A stretch of DNA of 15,307 nucleotides from an uncultured Bacteroidales bacterium (GCA_945837185.1 CAMAMZ010000038.1:1-15307); one strand, 5' to 3'; positions 8,494 to 15,292 are shown, counted from the stretch's first letter. Notes: generated by a model from the sequence alone, not told the origin. A program made the numbers and translations.

Positions 8494-9144
8494 CTATAAA
8501 TACTGCATCAGCACATCCCACACACAAATCAAATGGCAAATAGAGCCTACCAATACAAAGAAATGGAAAACGGTGTGCATGAAACGACGTTTGTTAATGC
8601 TATAGAACAAGGCACCTGTGATATAAGCTACTCCTTCGGCTATCAACCAAATGATGGCTTGAGTACTGACAGCCTTCATCAATGGACCAAAAGCCACCAG
8701 TACCGACAAACCCATGCCCACGAAACAGATAGTTTCGAGATTACTATGGTCTTTGAGTTTGCGCAATGACATGACAGTACCACAAAGGGTACACAACCAC
8801 ACAAAAACAAATAATCCCCATCCCCAAGCTCCCTGCTCACGCAACGCTACCAATGTAATAGGACTATAAGAGCCGGCAATATGCCAATAGATGGCAGCAT
8901 GATCCCATTTACGCAACCGCTCCTTCCATACAGAACGGGCACTAAAGGCATGGTAAACCGTTGAGGCAATATAAGAACAAAGCATGCCAAAGATGTAGAG
9001 GATTACACCGGCTGTGGCCCAGGCATTGTCATGACTGATGCACCACCAAAGAAAGAGAATACCGAAGGCTACTCCCAACAGAATACCTCCGGCATGACTC
9101 CATGAATTCCACAATTCTTCCTTGTGATTATAAAATATCTTCAT
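8494..9144 (-). CDS. trhA: Hemolysin III / TrhA (PAQR-like) membrane protein
   Basis: The 216-residue protein has about seven transmembrane segments. It shows the PAQR/hemolysin III signature: HAGG (17-20), STVYHAF (61-67), DHAAIYWHIAGSYSP (81-95) and HTVFHFFVLVGSICH (190-204). His65, His190 and His194 are the likely zinc ligands and Asp81 the conserved polar residue. Bacterial relatives have been linked to membrane homeostasis (TrhA); the haemolysin name comes from early heterologous tests and need not describe its role. The start codon overlaps the rnr stop by four bases (ATGA on the minus strand), so it is translated from the rnr transcript. The gene is intact; its specific function here is unknown. 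Confidence 0.9.
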   Translation of the reverse strand: MKIFYNHKEELWNSWSHAGGILLGVAFGILFLWWCISHDNAWATAGVILYIFGMLCSYIASTVYHAFSARSVWKERLRKWDHAAIYWHIAGSYSPITLVALREQGAWGWGLFVFVWLCTLCGTVMSLRKLKDHSNLETICFVGMGLSVLVAFGPLMKAVSTQAIIWLIAEGVAYITGALFYSINKRRFMHTVFHFFVLVGSICHLICVWDVLMQYL

Positions 9145-11348
9145 TTATTCTTTTTTGCTACAATGGAGAAATCCAATTGCCGTTTCTCTATATTGGCTGA
9201 AGCCACACGAATATGGATGGCATCACCTAATTGATAACGATGTCGGCGCCTCCTTCCTACCAAACAGAAATTACGCTCATCAAAATCATAATAATCATCG
9301 TCGAGATCACGCATTGGTATCATACCCTCACAATGGTTTTCGTCAATCTCTGCATAAATGCCATAAGATGTGATACCGCTGATATGGGCATCATATTCCT
9401 CGCCCAAATGGTCGCCCATAAACTCTACCATTTTATATTTTATAGAGTCGCGTTCAGCATTCTGTGCTACCTGTTCCATATCGGAACTATGCTCACACAG
9501 TTCTTCATAATGCTTCTCGTTGGCCGAACGCCCTCCAGCCTGGTATTTGGTAAGCAGGCGATGCACCATAGTGTCAGGATAGCGACGGATAGGACTGGTG
9601 AAATGTGTGTAATAGTCGAAGGCAAGACCAAAATGCCCAATGTTATGCACCGTGTATTTGGCTTTCATCATTGCCCGTAAGGCAACACGCTGGATGAGTT
9701 TCTGTTCCGGACGTCCTTCTGTATCATCCATCAGCTTATTCAAACTCTTGGCCATGGCACTCCGTGTGCCATCTGTCTTCACCTTATAACCAAACTTTAC
9801 GATAAACTCGCGTAAGGTTTCCATCTTCTGAGGGTCAGGATTATCGTGTACACGATAGGGCAATACTTTCGCCTTCTTACCCTTGCCTACACGACCCACA
9901 TGTTCTGCCACCGTGCGGTTGGCCAACAGCATAAATTCCTCTATCAGCTTATTGGCATCCTTTGAACGTTTGAAATAGCAGCGGAGCGGTTTGCCTTTTT
10001 CATCTATCTCAAAACGCAGTTCCTCAGAGTCGAACTTCACAGCCCCATTCTTGAACCTCTTCTCACGCAGACACTTTGCCAAACGGTCGAGTGTGATGAT
10101 TTGCCAGGCATTCTCTCCTTGATAACCTTGAGGTCCGGGAGCAGGAGCAGGCATACCTGTACCATCCACCACACCATTCGCTTCCAACAGTTCTTGTGCC
10201 TCTTCGTAAGCATATCGGCGGTTGGAACGAATAATGGTATGCACAATGCGATACTGCTGTATTTCCGCTTGCTCATTGAGTGTAAAGATAACACTGTAAC
10301 ACAGTTTGTCTTCATCAGGACGCAAAGAACAAATAAAGTTACAAAGACGTTCCGGCAACATGGGAATGGTGCGGTCTACAAGATATACTGATGTGGCACG
10401 ACGTTGCGCTTCCTTATCGATAATACTCCCTTCCTTTACATAATGAGATACATCAGCAATATGTACACCTACTTCATAAAGACCATTATCGAGTTGTTTG
10501 ATAGATAGTGCATCATCAAAATCCTTGGCATCTTTAGGATCAATCGTGCAGGTCCATGTTTCACGCATATCCTCACGTTCCGCAACATCCTGTGCCGTTA
10601 TTTCTCCAGATATTTTGTTGGCAGCTGCCTCAACATTCTTCGGATATTTATAAGGCAGGCCATATTCAGCAAGAATGCTATTCATCTCAACATCGTTCTC
10701 ACCAGCAGGACCAATGATGTCTATCACCTCACCGATAGGATTGCGATGCTCTTCATCCGGCCAACTGGTTATACGAACCAATACACGATCGTCGCTCTTG
10801 GCTTTTTTCAGTTTGTCTTTAGGAATGATGATATCATTAGGAAAAAGATTGTTATTGGTAACCAAAAAGGCAATATTCCTATCTACACGCAACCTGCCCA
10901 CAAAAGAATCTTTGTTACGCTGGAGTATAGCAATGACCTGCGCTTCCTTGATATGATTACGACGACGTGCCATTACCGATACACGCACCTTATCACCATC
11001 AAACGCACCCATTGAATTACGTTCTGATACAAAAATAGGTTTGTCGCCTCCATCAGGAATGAAAGAGTTCTTACCATTGCTTTTCCTGCGGAACATTCCT
11101 TCCTGCACCTGTCCGCCCATATTGAGTTTATAGGAATTGATGGAAACACGCGTGAGAAAATCATCCCATGCCATCTCTTCCATCGTATCTACCGCCAACA
11201 TCTTAGCAGGATGGGTATCCAAACGAAGAGTCTTGAATATTTCCTTGAAACTCAGTGTCTCATCGGGTCGTGACTGAAACAGAGAAGCTAACTTTTCTGC
11301 TATCTGTCGTTTCGTGTAGCGTTTTCCACCTTTCTTTTGTTTTCCCAT
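9141..11348 (-). CDS. rnr: Ribonuclease R (3'-5' exoribonuclease)
   Basis: RNase R degrades structured RNA processively from the 3' end in the cytoplasm. The 735-residue product begins with a basic winged-helix-like part (1-75). Cold-shock-type OB domains follow (about 80-215), then the RNB catalytic domain with DPKDAKDFDDAL (270-281), whose Asp270, 276, 278 and 279 are the metal-binding cluster. The HFTSPIRRYPD motif is at 582-592 and a C-terminal S1 domain at about 651-732. There is no long lysine-rich tail as in the E. coli enzyme. A proline/glycine-rich insert (about 391-414) sits in the RNB domain. A -7-like element lies 41 bases upstream and the putative origin begins about 90 bases upstream. 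The trhA-like gene is coupled downstream by an ATGA overlap. Confidence 0.95.
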   Translation of the reverse strand: MGKQKKGGKRYTKRQIAEKLASLFQSRPDETLSFKEIFKTLRLDTHPAKMLAVDTMEEMAWDDFLTRVSINSYKLNMGGQVQEGMFRRKSNGKNSFIPDGGDKPIFVSERNSMGAFDGDKVRVSVMARRRNHIKEAQVIAILQRNKDSFVGRLRVDRNIAFLVTNNNLFPNDIIIPKDKLKKAKSDDRVLVRITSWPDEEHRNPIGEVIDIIGPAGENDVEMNSILAEYGLPYKYPKNVEAAANKISGEITAQDVAEREDMRETWTCTIDPKDAKDFDDALSIKQLDNGLYEVGVHIADVSHYVKEGSIIDKEAQRRATSVYLVDRTIPMLPERLCNFICSLRPDEDKLCYSVIFTLNEQAEIQQYRIVHTIIRSNRRYAYEEAQELLEANGVVDGTGMPAPAPGPQGYQGENAWQIITLDRLAKCLREKRFKNGAVKFDSEELRFEIDEKGKPLRCYFKRSKDANKLIEEFMLLANRTVAEHVGRVGKGKKAKVLPYRVHDNPDPQKMETLREFIVKFGYKVKTDGTRSAMAKSLNKLMDDTEGRPEQKLIQRVALRAMMKAKYTVHNIGHFGLAFDYYTHFTSPIRRYPDTMVHRLLTKYQAGGRSANEKHYEELCEHSSDMEQVAQNAERDSIKYKMVEFMGDHLGEEYDAHISGITSYGIYAEIDENHCEGMIPMRDLDDDYYDFDERNFCLVGRRRRHRYQLGDAIHIRVASANIEKRQLDFSIVAKKNK

Positions 11349-11388
11349 AACAATAGCTATTTAATTGATTGCTTTTCTTGTTGATAGT

Positions 11389-11397
11389 GTAAAGATA
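11389..11397 (-). promoter_or_regulatory. Probable -7 element for rnr
   Basis: On the minus strand TATCTTTAC differs from TAnnTTTGC by one base. A transcript start near 11382 would give a leader of about 34 bases before the rnr ATG. No clear -33 element is visible. The nearest DnaA box begins about 50 bases upstream. Confidence 0.4.
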
Positions 11398-11449
11398 CGG
11401 ATAATTTATGGGGAAGCAGGGATTATTCCATTTTTTAACATTACTATTT

Positions 11450-11503
11450 TGTGGATAACTATGTGGATAACCTGTGGAAAAGCGGTGTATAAGACTTGTA
11501 TAA
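11450..11503 (+). promoter_or_regulatory. Left DnaA-box array, phased at 11-12 bp
   Basis: Five box-like 9-mers in the same orientation start at 11450, 11462, 11473, 11484 and 11495. The first two are perfect TGTGGATAA, the third is TGTGGAAAA, and the fourth and fifth (GGTGTATAA, CTTGTATAA) are degenerate with two and three mismatches. Spacings of 12, 11, 11 and 11 bases put them on one helix face, as expected for a cooperatively filled DnaA array with strong sites leading into weak ones. Confidence 0.75.
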
Positions 11504-11550
11504 CCTATCATGCTATCAACAGCCTTTGAGCAAAGCCGTAAAAAGCGGGG

Positions 11551-11582
11551 ATATCCACAGGGAAATTACACGATTATCCATA
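11551..11582 (-). promoter_or_regulatory. Two inverted near-consensus DnaA boxes
   Basis: ATATCCACA (11551-11559) and TTATCCATA (11574-11582) each differ from TTATCCACA by one base. Both lie in the orientation opposite to the left and right arrays, in the middle of the putative origin, just before the AT-rich tract. Confidence 0.6.
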
Positions 11583-11623
11583 AGATTTCCACCATTTTTC
11601 TACCGAAAAAGATATAAACTTAT

Positions 11624-11632
11624 TAACTTTGC
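11624..11632 (+). promoter_or_regulatory. Bacteroidota -7 element inside the origin, facing nadA
   Basis: TAACTTTGC matches TAnnTTTGC exactly. A start near 11639 would give a nadA leader of about 200 bases that crosses the right DnaA-box array. No clear TTTG -33 element is seen; a T-run (11595-11599) lies about 24 bases upstream. It may drive nadA, or act as an origin-internal promoter that helps open the DNA. Confidence 0.5.
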
Positions 11633-11648
11633 ACACTATAAGCATAAT

Positions 11649-11732
11649 TGTGGATAAACCACTTTTAATATTGTAAATCAATAAAATAGAATATGGATAA
11701 AATGTGGATAAAGTGTAATAGGGTGGGGATAA
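11649..11732 (+). promoter_or_regulatory. Right DnaA-box array
   Basis: It contains perfect TGTGGATAA at 11649-11657 and 11703-11711, and one-mismatch boxes at 11692-11700 and 11724-11732, all in the same orientation as the left array. The boxes at 11692 and 11703 are 11 bases apart. A very AT-rich segment (11658-11693, 6 G/C in 36 bases) separates the first box from the rest and is a good candidate for the duplex unwinding element. Confidence 0.75.
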
Positions 11733-11840
11733 CGAAATAACCAAATTTTTCTACCATAAGTTATGCACTTTTCCACACCACATCATAAACATCATTTCTA
11801 TTTTAAAAATAAAGAAAAGGAATATAATAATATTGATGTC

Positions 11841-12833
11841 ATGTTGAAAGAAGAATGGATTGAGAAAGGATTCATAGATGAACCGGTGAGTGATTCTATT
11901 GATTTGAAGCGTGAGATACGCAGACTTTGTAGTGAGAAGGATGCCATTATCTTGGCACATTACTATACGGTAGGGGATATTCAGGAAGTGGCCGACTTTG
12001 TAGGCGACTCGCTGGCTTTGGCCCGTAAGGCAGCTGAAACAGATGCCAAGATGATGGTGATGTGTGGTGTGCATTTCATGGCTGAAACCTGCAAATTGCT
12101 GTCACCTGATAAAAAGGTGTTGTGTCCTGACTTGAATGCAGGCTGTTCTTTGGCAGACAGTTGTAAGGCGGAAGACTTGCGTAAGTTCAAGGAGGAGCAT
12201 CCGGGCTATCAGGTGGTGTCGTATGTGAATACTACCGCTGCGGTCAAGGCATTGACCGATTGTGTGGTAACAAGTGGAAATGCCAAGAAGGTGATTGACG
12301 CTTTTCCCAAGGATGCCAAAATCATCTTTGGTCCTGATTATAATTTGGGTAATTATATCAATAGTGTTACCGGTAGGGAGATGTTGTTATGGAATGGTGG
12401 CTGTCATGTGCACGAGAAATTCTCTGTAGAGGCTATCCTTCGTTTGAAGCAAGCGCATCCGGAAGCTAAGGTCATGGCACATTTGGAGTGTAAGGCACCT
12501 GTATTGGCTGTAGCCGATGTAAAGGGCAGTACGGCAACTATGCTTACCTATGCGCAAACACACGAAGAGACAAAGGAATATATAGTAGCTACGGAAGCTG
12601 GTATTCTGCACGAGATGCAGCGCACTTGTCCTGATAAGATTTTCTATCCGGTTCCTCCAGAAGTATCAGAGGGTGGTGTTGGCTGTAGTTGCAATGAGTG
12701 TGAGTATATGAAGATGAATACCCTGCGCAAGATATACAACACCTTACGTTATGAGTGGCCTGCAGTGGAGGTGGATGCCGCCATAGCTGCTGATGCCGTA
12801 AAGCCTATAGAACGCATGCTGCGACTGAGCTAA
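11841..12833 (+). CDS. nadA: Quinolinate synthase A
   Basis: NadA condenses iminoaspartate with dihydroxyacetone phosphate to quinolinate in de novo NAD synthesis, using an oxygen-sensitive [4Fe-4S] cluster. The 330-residue product has the family motifs: AIILAHYYTVGDIQEVADFVGDS split over 35-57, MVMCGVHFMAE (72-82), CPDLNAGCSLADSC (95-108) and WNGGCHVHE (184-192). The C-terminal CSCNEC is at 282-287. Likely cluster ligands are Cys75, Cys188 and Cys287. I chose the ATG at 11841 (MLKEEWIEKG). The longer frame from 11763 adds 26 residues of non-conserved, His/Lys/Asn-rich sequence that runs back into the box at 11769. nadB and nadC are not in the window, so nadA stands alone beside the origin. 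A strong terminator follows. Confidence 0.95.
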   Translation: MLKEEWIEKGFIDEPVSDSIDLKREIRRLCSEKDAIILAHYYTVGDIQEVADFVGDSLALARKAAETDAKMMVMCGVHFMAETCKLLSPDKKVLCPDLNAGCSLADSCKAEDLRKFKEEHPGYQVVSYVNTTAAVKALTDCVVTSGNAKKVIDAFPKDAKIIFGPDYNLGNYINSVTGREMLLWNGGCHVHEKFSVEAILRLKQAHPEAKVMAHLECKAPVLAVADVKGSTATMLTYAQTHEETKEYIVATEAGILHEMQRTCPDKIFYPVPPEVSEGGVGCSCNECEYMKMNTLRKIYNTLRYEWPAVEVDAAIAADAVKPIERMLRLS

Positions 12834-12859
12834 TGCTTACGCTTGATACATATTGTAGG

Positions 12860-12908
12860 AAAGCCTACCTATCAACATTTTCTTCTTGATAGGTAGGCTT
12901 TTCTTTAC
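12860..12908 (+). terminator. Terminator after nadA, perfect 16-bp stem
   Basis: The arm aaagcctacctatcaa (12860-12875) pairs perfectly with ttgataggtaggcttt (12886-12901) around a ten-base loop, and is followed by tctttac. It is 26 bases after the nadA stop. Read on the other strand it also precedes a short T-run (TTTCC), so it may serve the convergent M18 peptidase gene too. Confidence 0.9.
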
Positions 12909-12961
12909 AACGGCAATTATGCATACTACACTTGTGCTACCGTTGGAAGTGGCATGATACC

Positions 12962-14245
12962 TCAACAACGATAGAATTGTGTGAAGGCTTTTACACAATA
13001 GATGTGGTCGGCAACACTTCCTGTTTCGCGACAACTGTGCATAGCCAAGATGGCGTTACCCATATCCACACCTCTTAGAGGTACCGATGAAGCAAGAATA
13101 TTCCCTAAGGTACTGCCACCAGCCACATCACTATGGTTCACGAATCGCTGACAGGGTACATCAGCCTTACGACATACTTCTGCAAAGATAGCCGATGATA
13201 CGGCATCGCTGGCGTATTTCTGTGCGGCATTGATCTTAATGACAGGACCTCCTCCCAAAACAGGATGGTTGGTAGGATCATATTTCTCACTGTAGTTAGG
13301 ATGCCAGGCATGTGCATTGTCGGCAGATACCATAAAAGCTCGTTCTACAGCTTGCCAATAAGCTTCCTGTGTACCACTCTGGGCAAAGGCAATACGTTGC
13401 AGCATGGCAGCGAAGAAAGGACTTCCCGCACCTTGTTTTGTCTGCGATCCTGTTTCCTCATTGTCGAAAATAGCCAACACCTGTGTGGCGTCAGTAAGAG
13501 GAGCGGCAAGCAGCGCCTCTAAGCCGGCATAACACATAGAAAGGTCATCAAGTCGACCAGAGGAAATAAACTCATTGTGTACGCCAAAGGTGCATGCCGG
13601 GGTAGCATCAGCCAGATAGAGGTCGAAGTCAAGAATATCCTCTTTGGCTATTTGCAGTTCCTCTGTTATCACATTGATCAGCATATTTCCCTTTTCCAGC
13701 TCATCATTGATAATGCCCAATATAGGCAGCATATCTTTCTGCTTACTCAGTTTCACACCATCATTTACCTGTCGGTTGAAATGAATGGCCAGGTTACTGA
13801 TTTGCAGCAAGGGGCGTTTCACATGCAGCAACAATGTTTTGGGCAACAATTCATGTTCACCTCTCACAATCACCCTTCCTGCAAGCGTCAAAGGCCTGTC
13901 AAACCATGTCGACATGATAGGACCTCCATATACCTCGGTATTCAGTTTTACCAATCCCCCTTCACAACACATTTCCGCATTAGGTTTAATACGGAATGTA
14001 GGAGAGTCGCAGTGTGCGCAGATAAGTCTGAAACCTGTTTCAGCCATGGGTTTATTACCTATTTTAAAGGCATAGATAGAAGAGTCGTTCTTTGTTACAT
14101 ACAGTTTGTCTCCTGCCTTCACACAGCCTAATGGCATTTCGGCACTAACACGACGGAATCCATGTTCCTCCAATTCCTTTGCAATGTTGTTTACCGCTAA
14201 GAAATTCACAGGCGAGGCATCTAAAAATTGCAATAATCTTTTCAT
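12962..14245 (-). CDS. M18 family aminopeptidase (aspartyl aminopeptidase type)
   Basis: This is a cytoplasmic metallo-aminopeptidase that trims acidic or other N-terminal residues from peptides. The 427-residue product has the M18 dinuclear metal site. His78 lies in ICAHCDSP, Asp233 in GRLDDLSM, and Glu263/Glu264 in FDNEETGSQ (catalytic Glu plus ligand). Asp309 lies in SADNAHAWHP and the last His (403) in DMGNAILAMHSCRE. The NHSDVAGGSTLGN segment (370-382) is also typical. Its length agrees with bacterial PepB/ApeB-like members. The ATG at 14245 gives the usual start before the LLQFLDASPVNFLAV helix. The gene converges on nadA with the shared terminator region between them. A promoter and an unusual 33-bp repeat array lie directly upstream. 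Confidence 0.94.
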   Translation of the reverse strand: MKRLLQFLDASPVNFLAVNNIAKELEEHGFRRVSAEMPLGCVKAGDKLYVTKNDSSIYAFKIGNKPMAETGFRLICAHCDSPTFRIKPNAEMCCEGGLVKLNTEVYGGPIMSTWFDRPLTLAGRVIVRGEHELLPKTLLLHVKRPLLQISNLAIHFNRQVNDGVKLSKQKDMLPILGIINDELEKGNMLINVITEELQIAKEDILDFDLYLADATPACTFGVHNEFISSGRLDDLSMCYAGLEALLAAPLTDATQVLAIFDNEETGSQTKQGAGSPFFAAMLQRIAFAQSGTQEAYWQAVERAFMVSADNAHAWHPNYSEKYDPTNHPVLGGGPVIKINAAQKYASDAVSSAIFAEVCRKADVPCQRFVNHSDVAGGSTLGNILASSVPLRGVDMGNAILAMHSCRETGSVADHIYCVKAFTQFYRC

Positions 14246-14255
14246 ATCTTGTTAT

Positions 14256-14373
14256 ACATTTTTTCTGATGAATATATCTTATTCTCCCACATTTTTTCAG
14301 ACGAATAATCGCCTCAAAATTACATTTTTTCTAAGGAATAACCAATATACTTCCACACTTTTTCAGACGAACA
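14256..14373. repeat. Four-copy array with exact 33-bp period upstream of the M18 gene
   Basis: A 19-base motif, acattttttcagacgaata in its clearest form (14289-14307), recurs at 14256, 14289, 14322 and 14355, exactly 33 bases apart. Copies two and four share cagacgaa; copies one and three are variants (ctgatgaata, ctaaggaata). The 14-base spacers are unrelated. The array occupies the leader and promoter of the M18 gene. The period equals three turns of DNA at 11 bp per turn, which suits stacked protein-binding sites. A simple diverging tandem duplication is the alternative. Confidence 0.85.
14314..14345 (-). promoter_or_regulatory. Probable promoter of the M18 peptidase gene
   Basis: On the minus strand TAATTTTGA (14322-14314) matches TAnnTTTG. 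A TTG within TATTGG (14345-14343) stands 20 bases upstream, the usual spacing of the Bacteroidota -33 element. The transcript would start near 14307, giving a leader of about 60 bases. Repeat copies three and four overlap or flank the promoter, and copies one and two fall in the leader. Confidence 0.5.
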
Positions 14374-14480
14374 ACTGCTAAAGATTATTAATCACCGAAT
14401 TATTCTAATCACTGCTCATACTATGATGCAGCTTATTCAATGATGTCATGAAGCGGTAATGGGGATGACAAAGAAATATG

Positions 14481-14522
14481 AAAAGAGGGTGTAGCTTTTA
14501 AGATATGGCTACACCCTCTTTT
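14481..14522 (-). terminator. Terminator after the lipoprotein gene, perfect 15-bp stem
   Basis: The arms aaaagagggtgtagc (14481-14495) and gctacaccctctttt (14508-14522) are perfectly complementary around a 12-base loop. It begins 31 bases beyond the stop codon of the leftward lipoprotein gene. On the minus strand the T-run (CTTTTCATATTT) follows the stem; the other strand also has a T-run, so it could work both ways. The remainder of this gap, about 14374-14480, shows nothing recognisable. Confidence 0.85.
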
Positions 14523-14552
14523 ATTACTATCGTAAGTGGTACATAGCACGAA

Positions 14553-15116
14553 CTATTCAGTGCTACGTCCGATGATTCGAATCGGAGTGGATGTAAGGGT
14601 ATCGTTTTCCGTAGTGTTCATACGTGTGTTATAACCCCAATCGCTATACCATCCCCAACGGAAATCGTCCCAGTTTGTAGTGGGATAGGATGTTTTGCGC
14701 AGGCGGAAATGGAGTTCTTCATCTCTGTCGTTATAGATGACACCAGAGAAATAGTTACCGCTTAGGCTATAGTCGTAAATGTCTAACGTTCCACCATCTT
14801 CCACAAAATGGATGCGAATGATGCTGTTGCTCACTGTCCAGCGGATATGGTTGGCATGATAGTCCCAGGGGGCATTGCTGTAGTAGTCTATCCAATAGCC
14901 TGTGCCCGAAGCATAACGGCAAGGGTCTTTATCGAAGGCCAACTCAGAATAGGAGGCATCGTAATAGCGTCCGTTCCAATAGCTCGACACATACATCTCG
15001 CCTTCCCACTCACCCCAAAGGGTATCGGCAATCATTTCATCCTCATCACAACTGGTAAAGGAAAGGGGCAGCAATGCCATCACCATCATACTGATATAAG
15101 AACTGAACTTTTTCAT
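14553..15116 (-). CDS. Small predicted lipoprotein of unknown function, possibly surface-exposed
   Basis: I do not recognise the family. The 187-residue product begins MKKFSSYISMM, has a hydrophobic stretch, and a lipobox-like FTSC with lipid-accepting Cys23. DEDE follows at once, resembling the acidic lipoprotein export signal that sends Bacteroidota lipoproteins to the cell surface. The mature part is rich in Trp and Tyr (GEWEGEMYV, SSYWNGRYY, TGYWIDYYS, RWGWYSDWGY). It alternates short beta-like segments (IIRIHFVE, LHFRLRKT), which would suit a lipocalin-like or other small beta-barrel fold; this is inference. The ATG at 15116 was chosen over an upstream one at 15194 because it starts a proper signal peptide and lies downstream of an exact -7 element. 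The gene is monocistronic with its own terminator. Confidence 0.8.
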   Translation of the reverse strand: MKKFSSYISMMVMALLPLSFTSCDEDEMIADTLWGEWEGEMYVSSYWNGRYYDASYSELAFDKDPCRYASGTGYWIDYYSNAPWDYHANHIRWTVSNSIIRIHFVEDGGTLDIYDYSLSGNYFSGVIYNDRDEELHFRLRKTSYPTTNWDDFRWGWYSDWGYNTRMNTTENDTLTSTPIRIIGRSTE

Positions 15117-15145
15117 AACGCTGCAAATTAATATTATTGTTTGAT

Positions 15146-15154
15146 GCAAAGGTA
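15146..15154 (-). promoter_or_regulatory. Bacteroidota -7 element for the lipoprotein gene
   Basis: On the minus strand TACCTTTGC matches TAnnTTTGC exactly. A start near 15139 gives a leader of about 23 bases before the ATG at 15116. It supports the downstream start codon. No clear -33 element is visible. Confidence 0.6.
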
Positions 15155-15247
15155 CACCCTTTCCTGCAATGTGCCACAGGAAAATATATATCATGGCATA
15201 GGGAAATCCCTAATCCTTCATAGCTCATTCCCTCATCTACCCTATAA

Positions 15248-15292
15248 TCTGAAAAGTCACCCCAAAAAAGTTAGTACTACTTACTTTTCAGA
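15248..15292. repeat. Nested inverted repeats at the right edge
   Basis: An outer pair of perfect 10-base arms, tctgaaaagt (15248-15257) and acttttcaga (15283-15292), is separated by 25 bases. An overlapping near-perfect palindrome has arms aaaagttagta (15266-15276) and tacttactttt (15278-15288) around one C, with a single mismatch. The flanking stretch 15195-15307 holds no gene that I can support. It could be an operator for a gene starting beyond the window, a mobile-element end, or a weak hairpin. Confidence 0.6.

Larger units (their letters stand above)
11435..11780. other. oriC: Putative chromosomal replication origin (oriC)
   Basis: This non-coding stretch between the divergent rnr and nadA genes holds four perfect DnaA boxes, all written TGTGGATAA on the top strand, at 11450-11458, 11462-11470, 11649-11657 and 11703-11711. 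One-mismatch boxes lie at 11473 (TGTGGAAAA), 11551 (ATATCCACA), 11574 (TTATCCATA), 11692 (TATGGATAA), 11724 (TGGGGATAA) and 11769 (TTTTCCACA). AT-rich tracts at 11605-11650 and 11658-11695 are candidate unwinding regions. Sampled G/C counts change sign across it: top-strand 3361-3420 has G7 C16 inside leuS, while 12661-12720 has G21 C3 inside nadA. Box density, absence of coding, divergent flanking genes and skew change together make oriC the best explanation. dnaA is not in the window, which is common in this phylum. A cluster acting only as a DnaA-titrating or regulatory site is the main alternative. Confidence 0.85.

Noticed and set aside
9231..9680. Open frame of 149 residues on the plus strand opposite rnr
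   Set aside because: It is antisense to the conserved RNB and S1 regions of RNase R and has no independent support.
11763..11840. Upstream start for nadA adding 26 residues
   Set aside because: The extra residues are not NadA-like, the frame runs into a DnaA-box-like site, and the ATG at 11841 gives the usual NadA N-terminus.
13577..14131. Open frame of 184 residues on the plus strand opposite the M18 gene
   Set aside because: The minus-strand frame carries all M18 metal ligands. The plus-strand translation is Cys/His/Gln-rich without any known motif.
14256..14373. CRISPR array
   Set aside because: Repeats are only 19 bases and diverged, spacers are 14 bases, there are four copies and no cas genes.
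14570..14590. tRNA T-loop-like gattcgaatc
   Set aside because: It lies in the coding end of the lipoprotein gene, and no acceptor, D or anticodon arms can be drawn around it.
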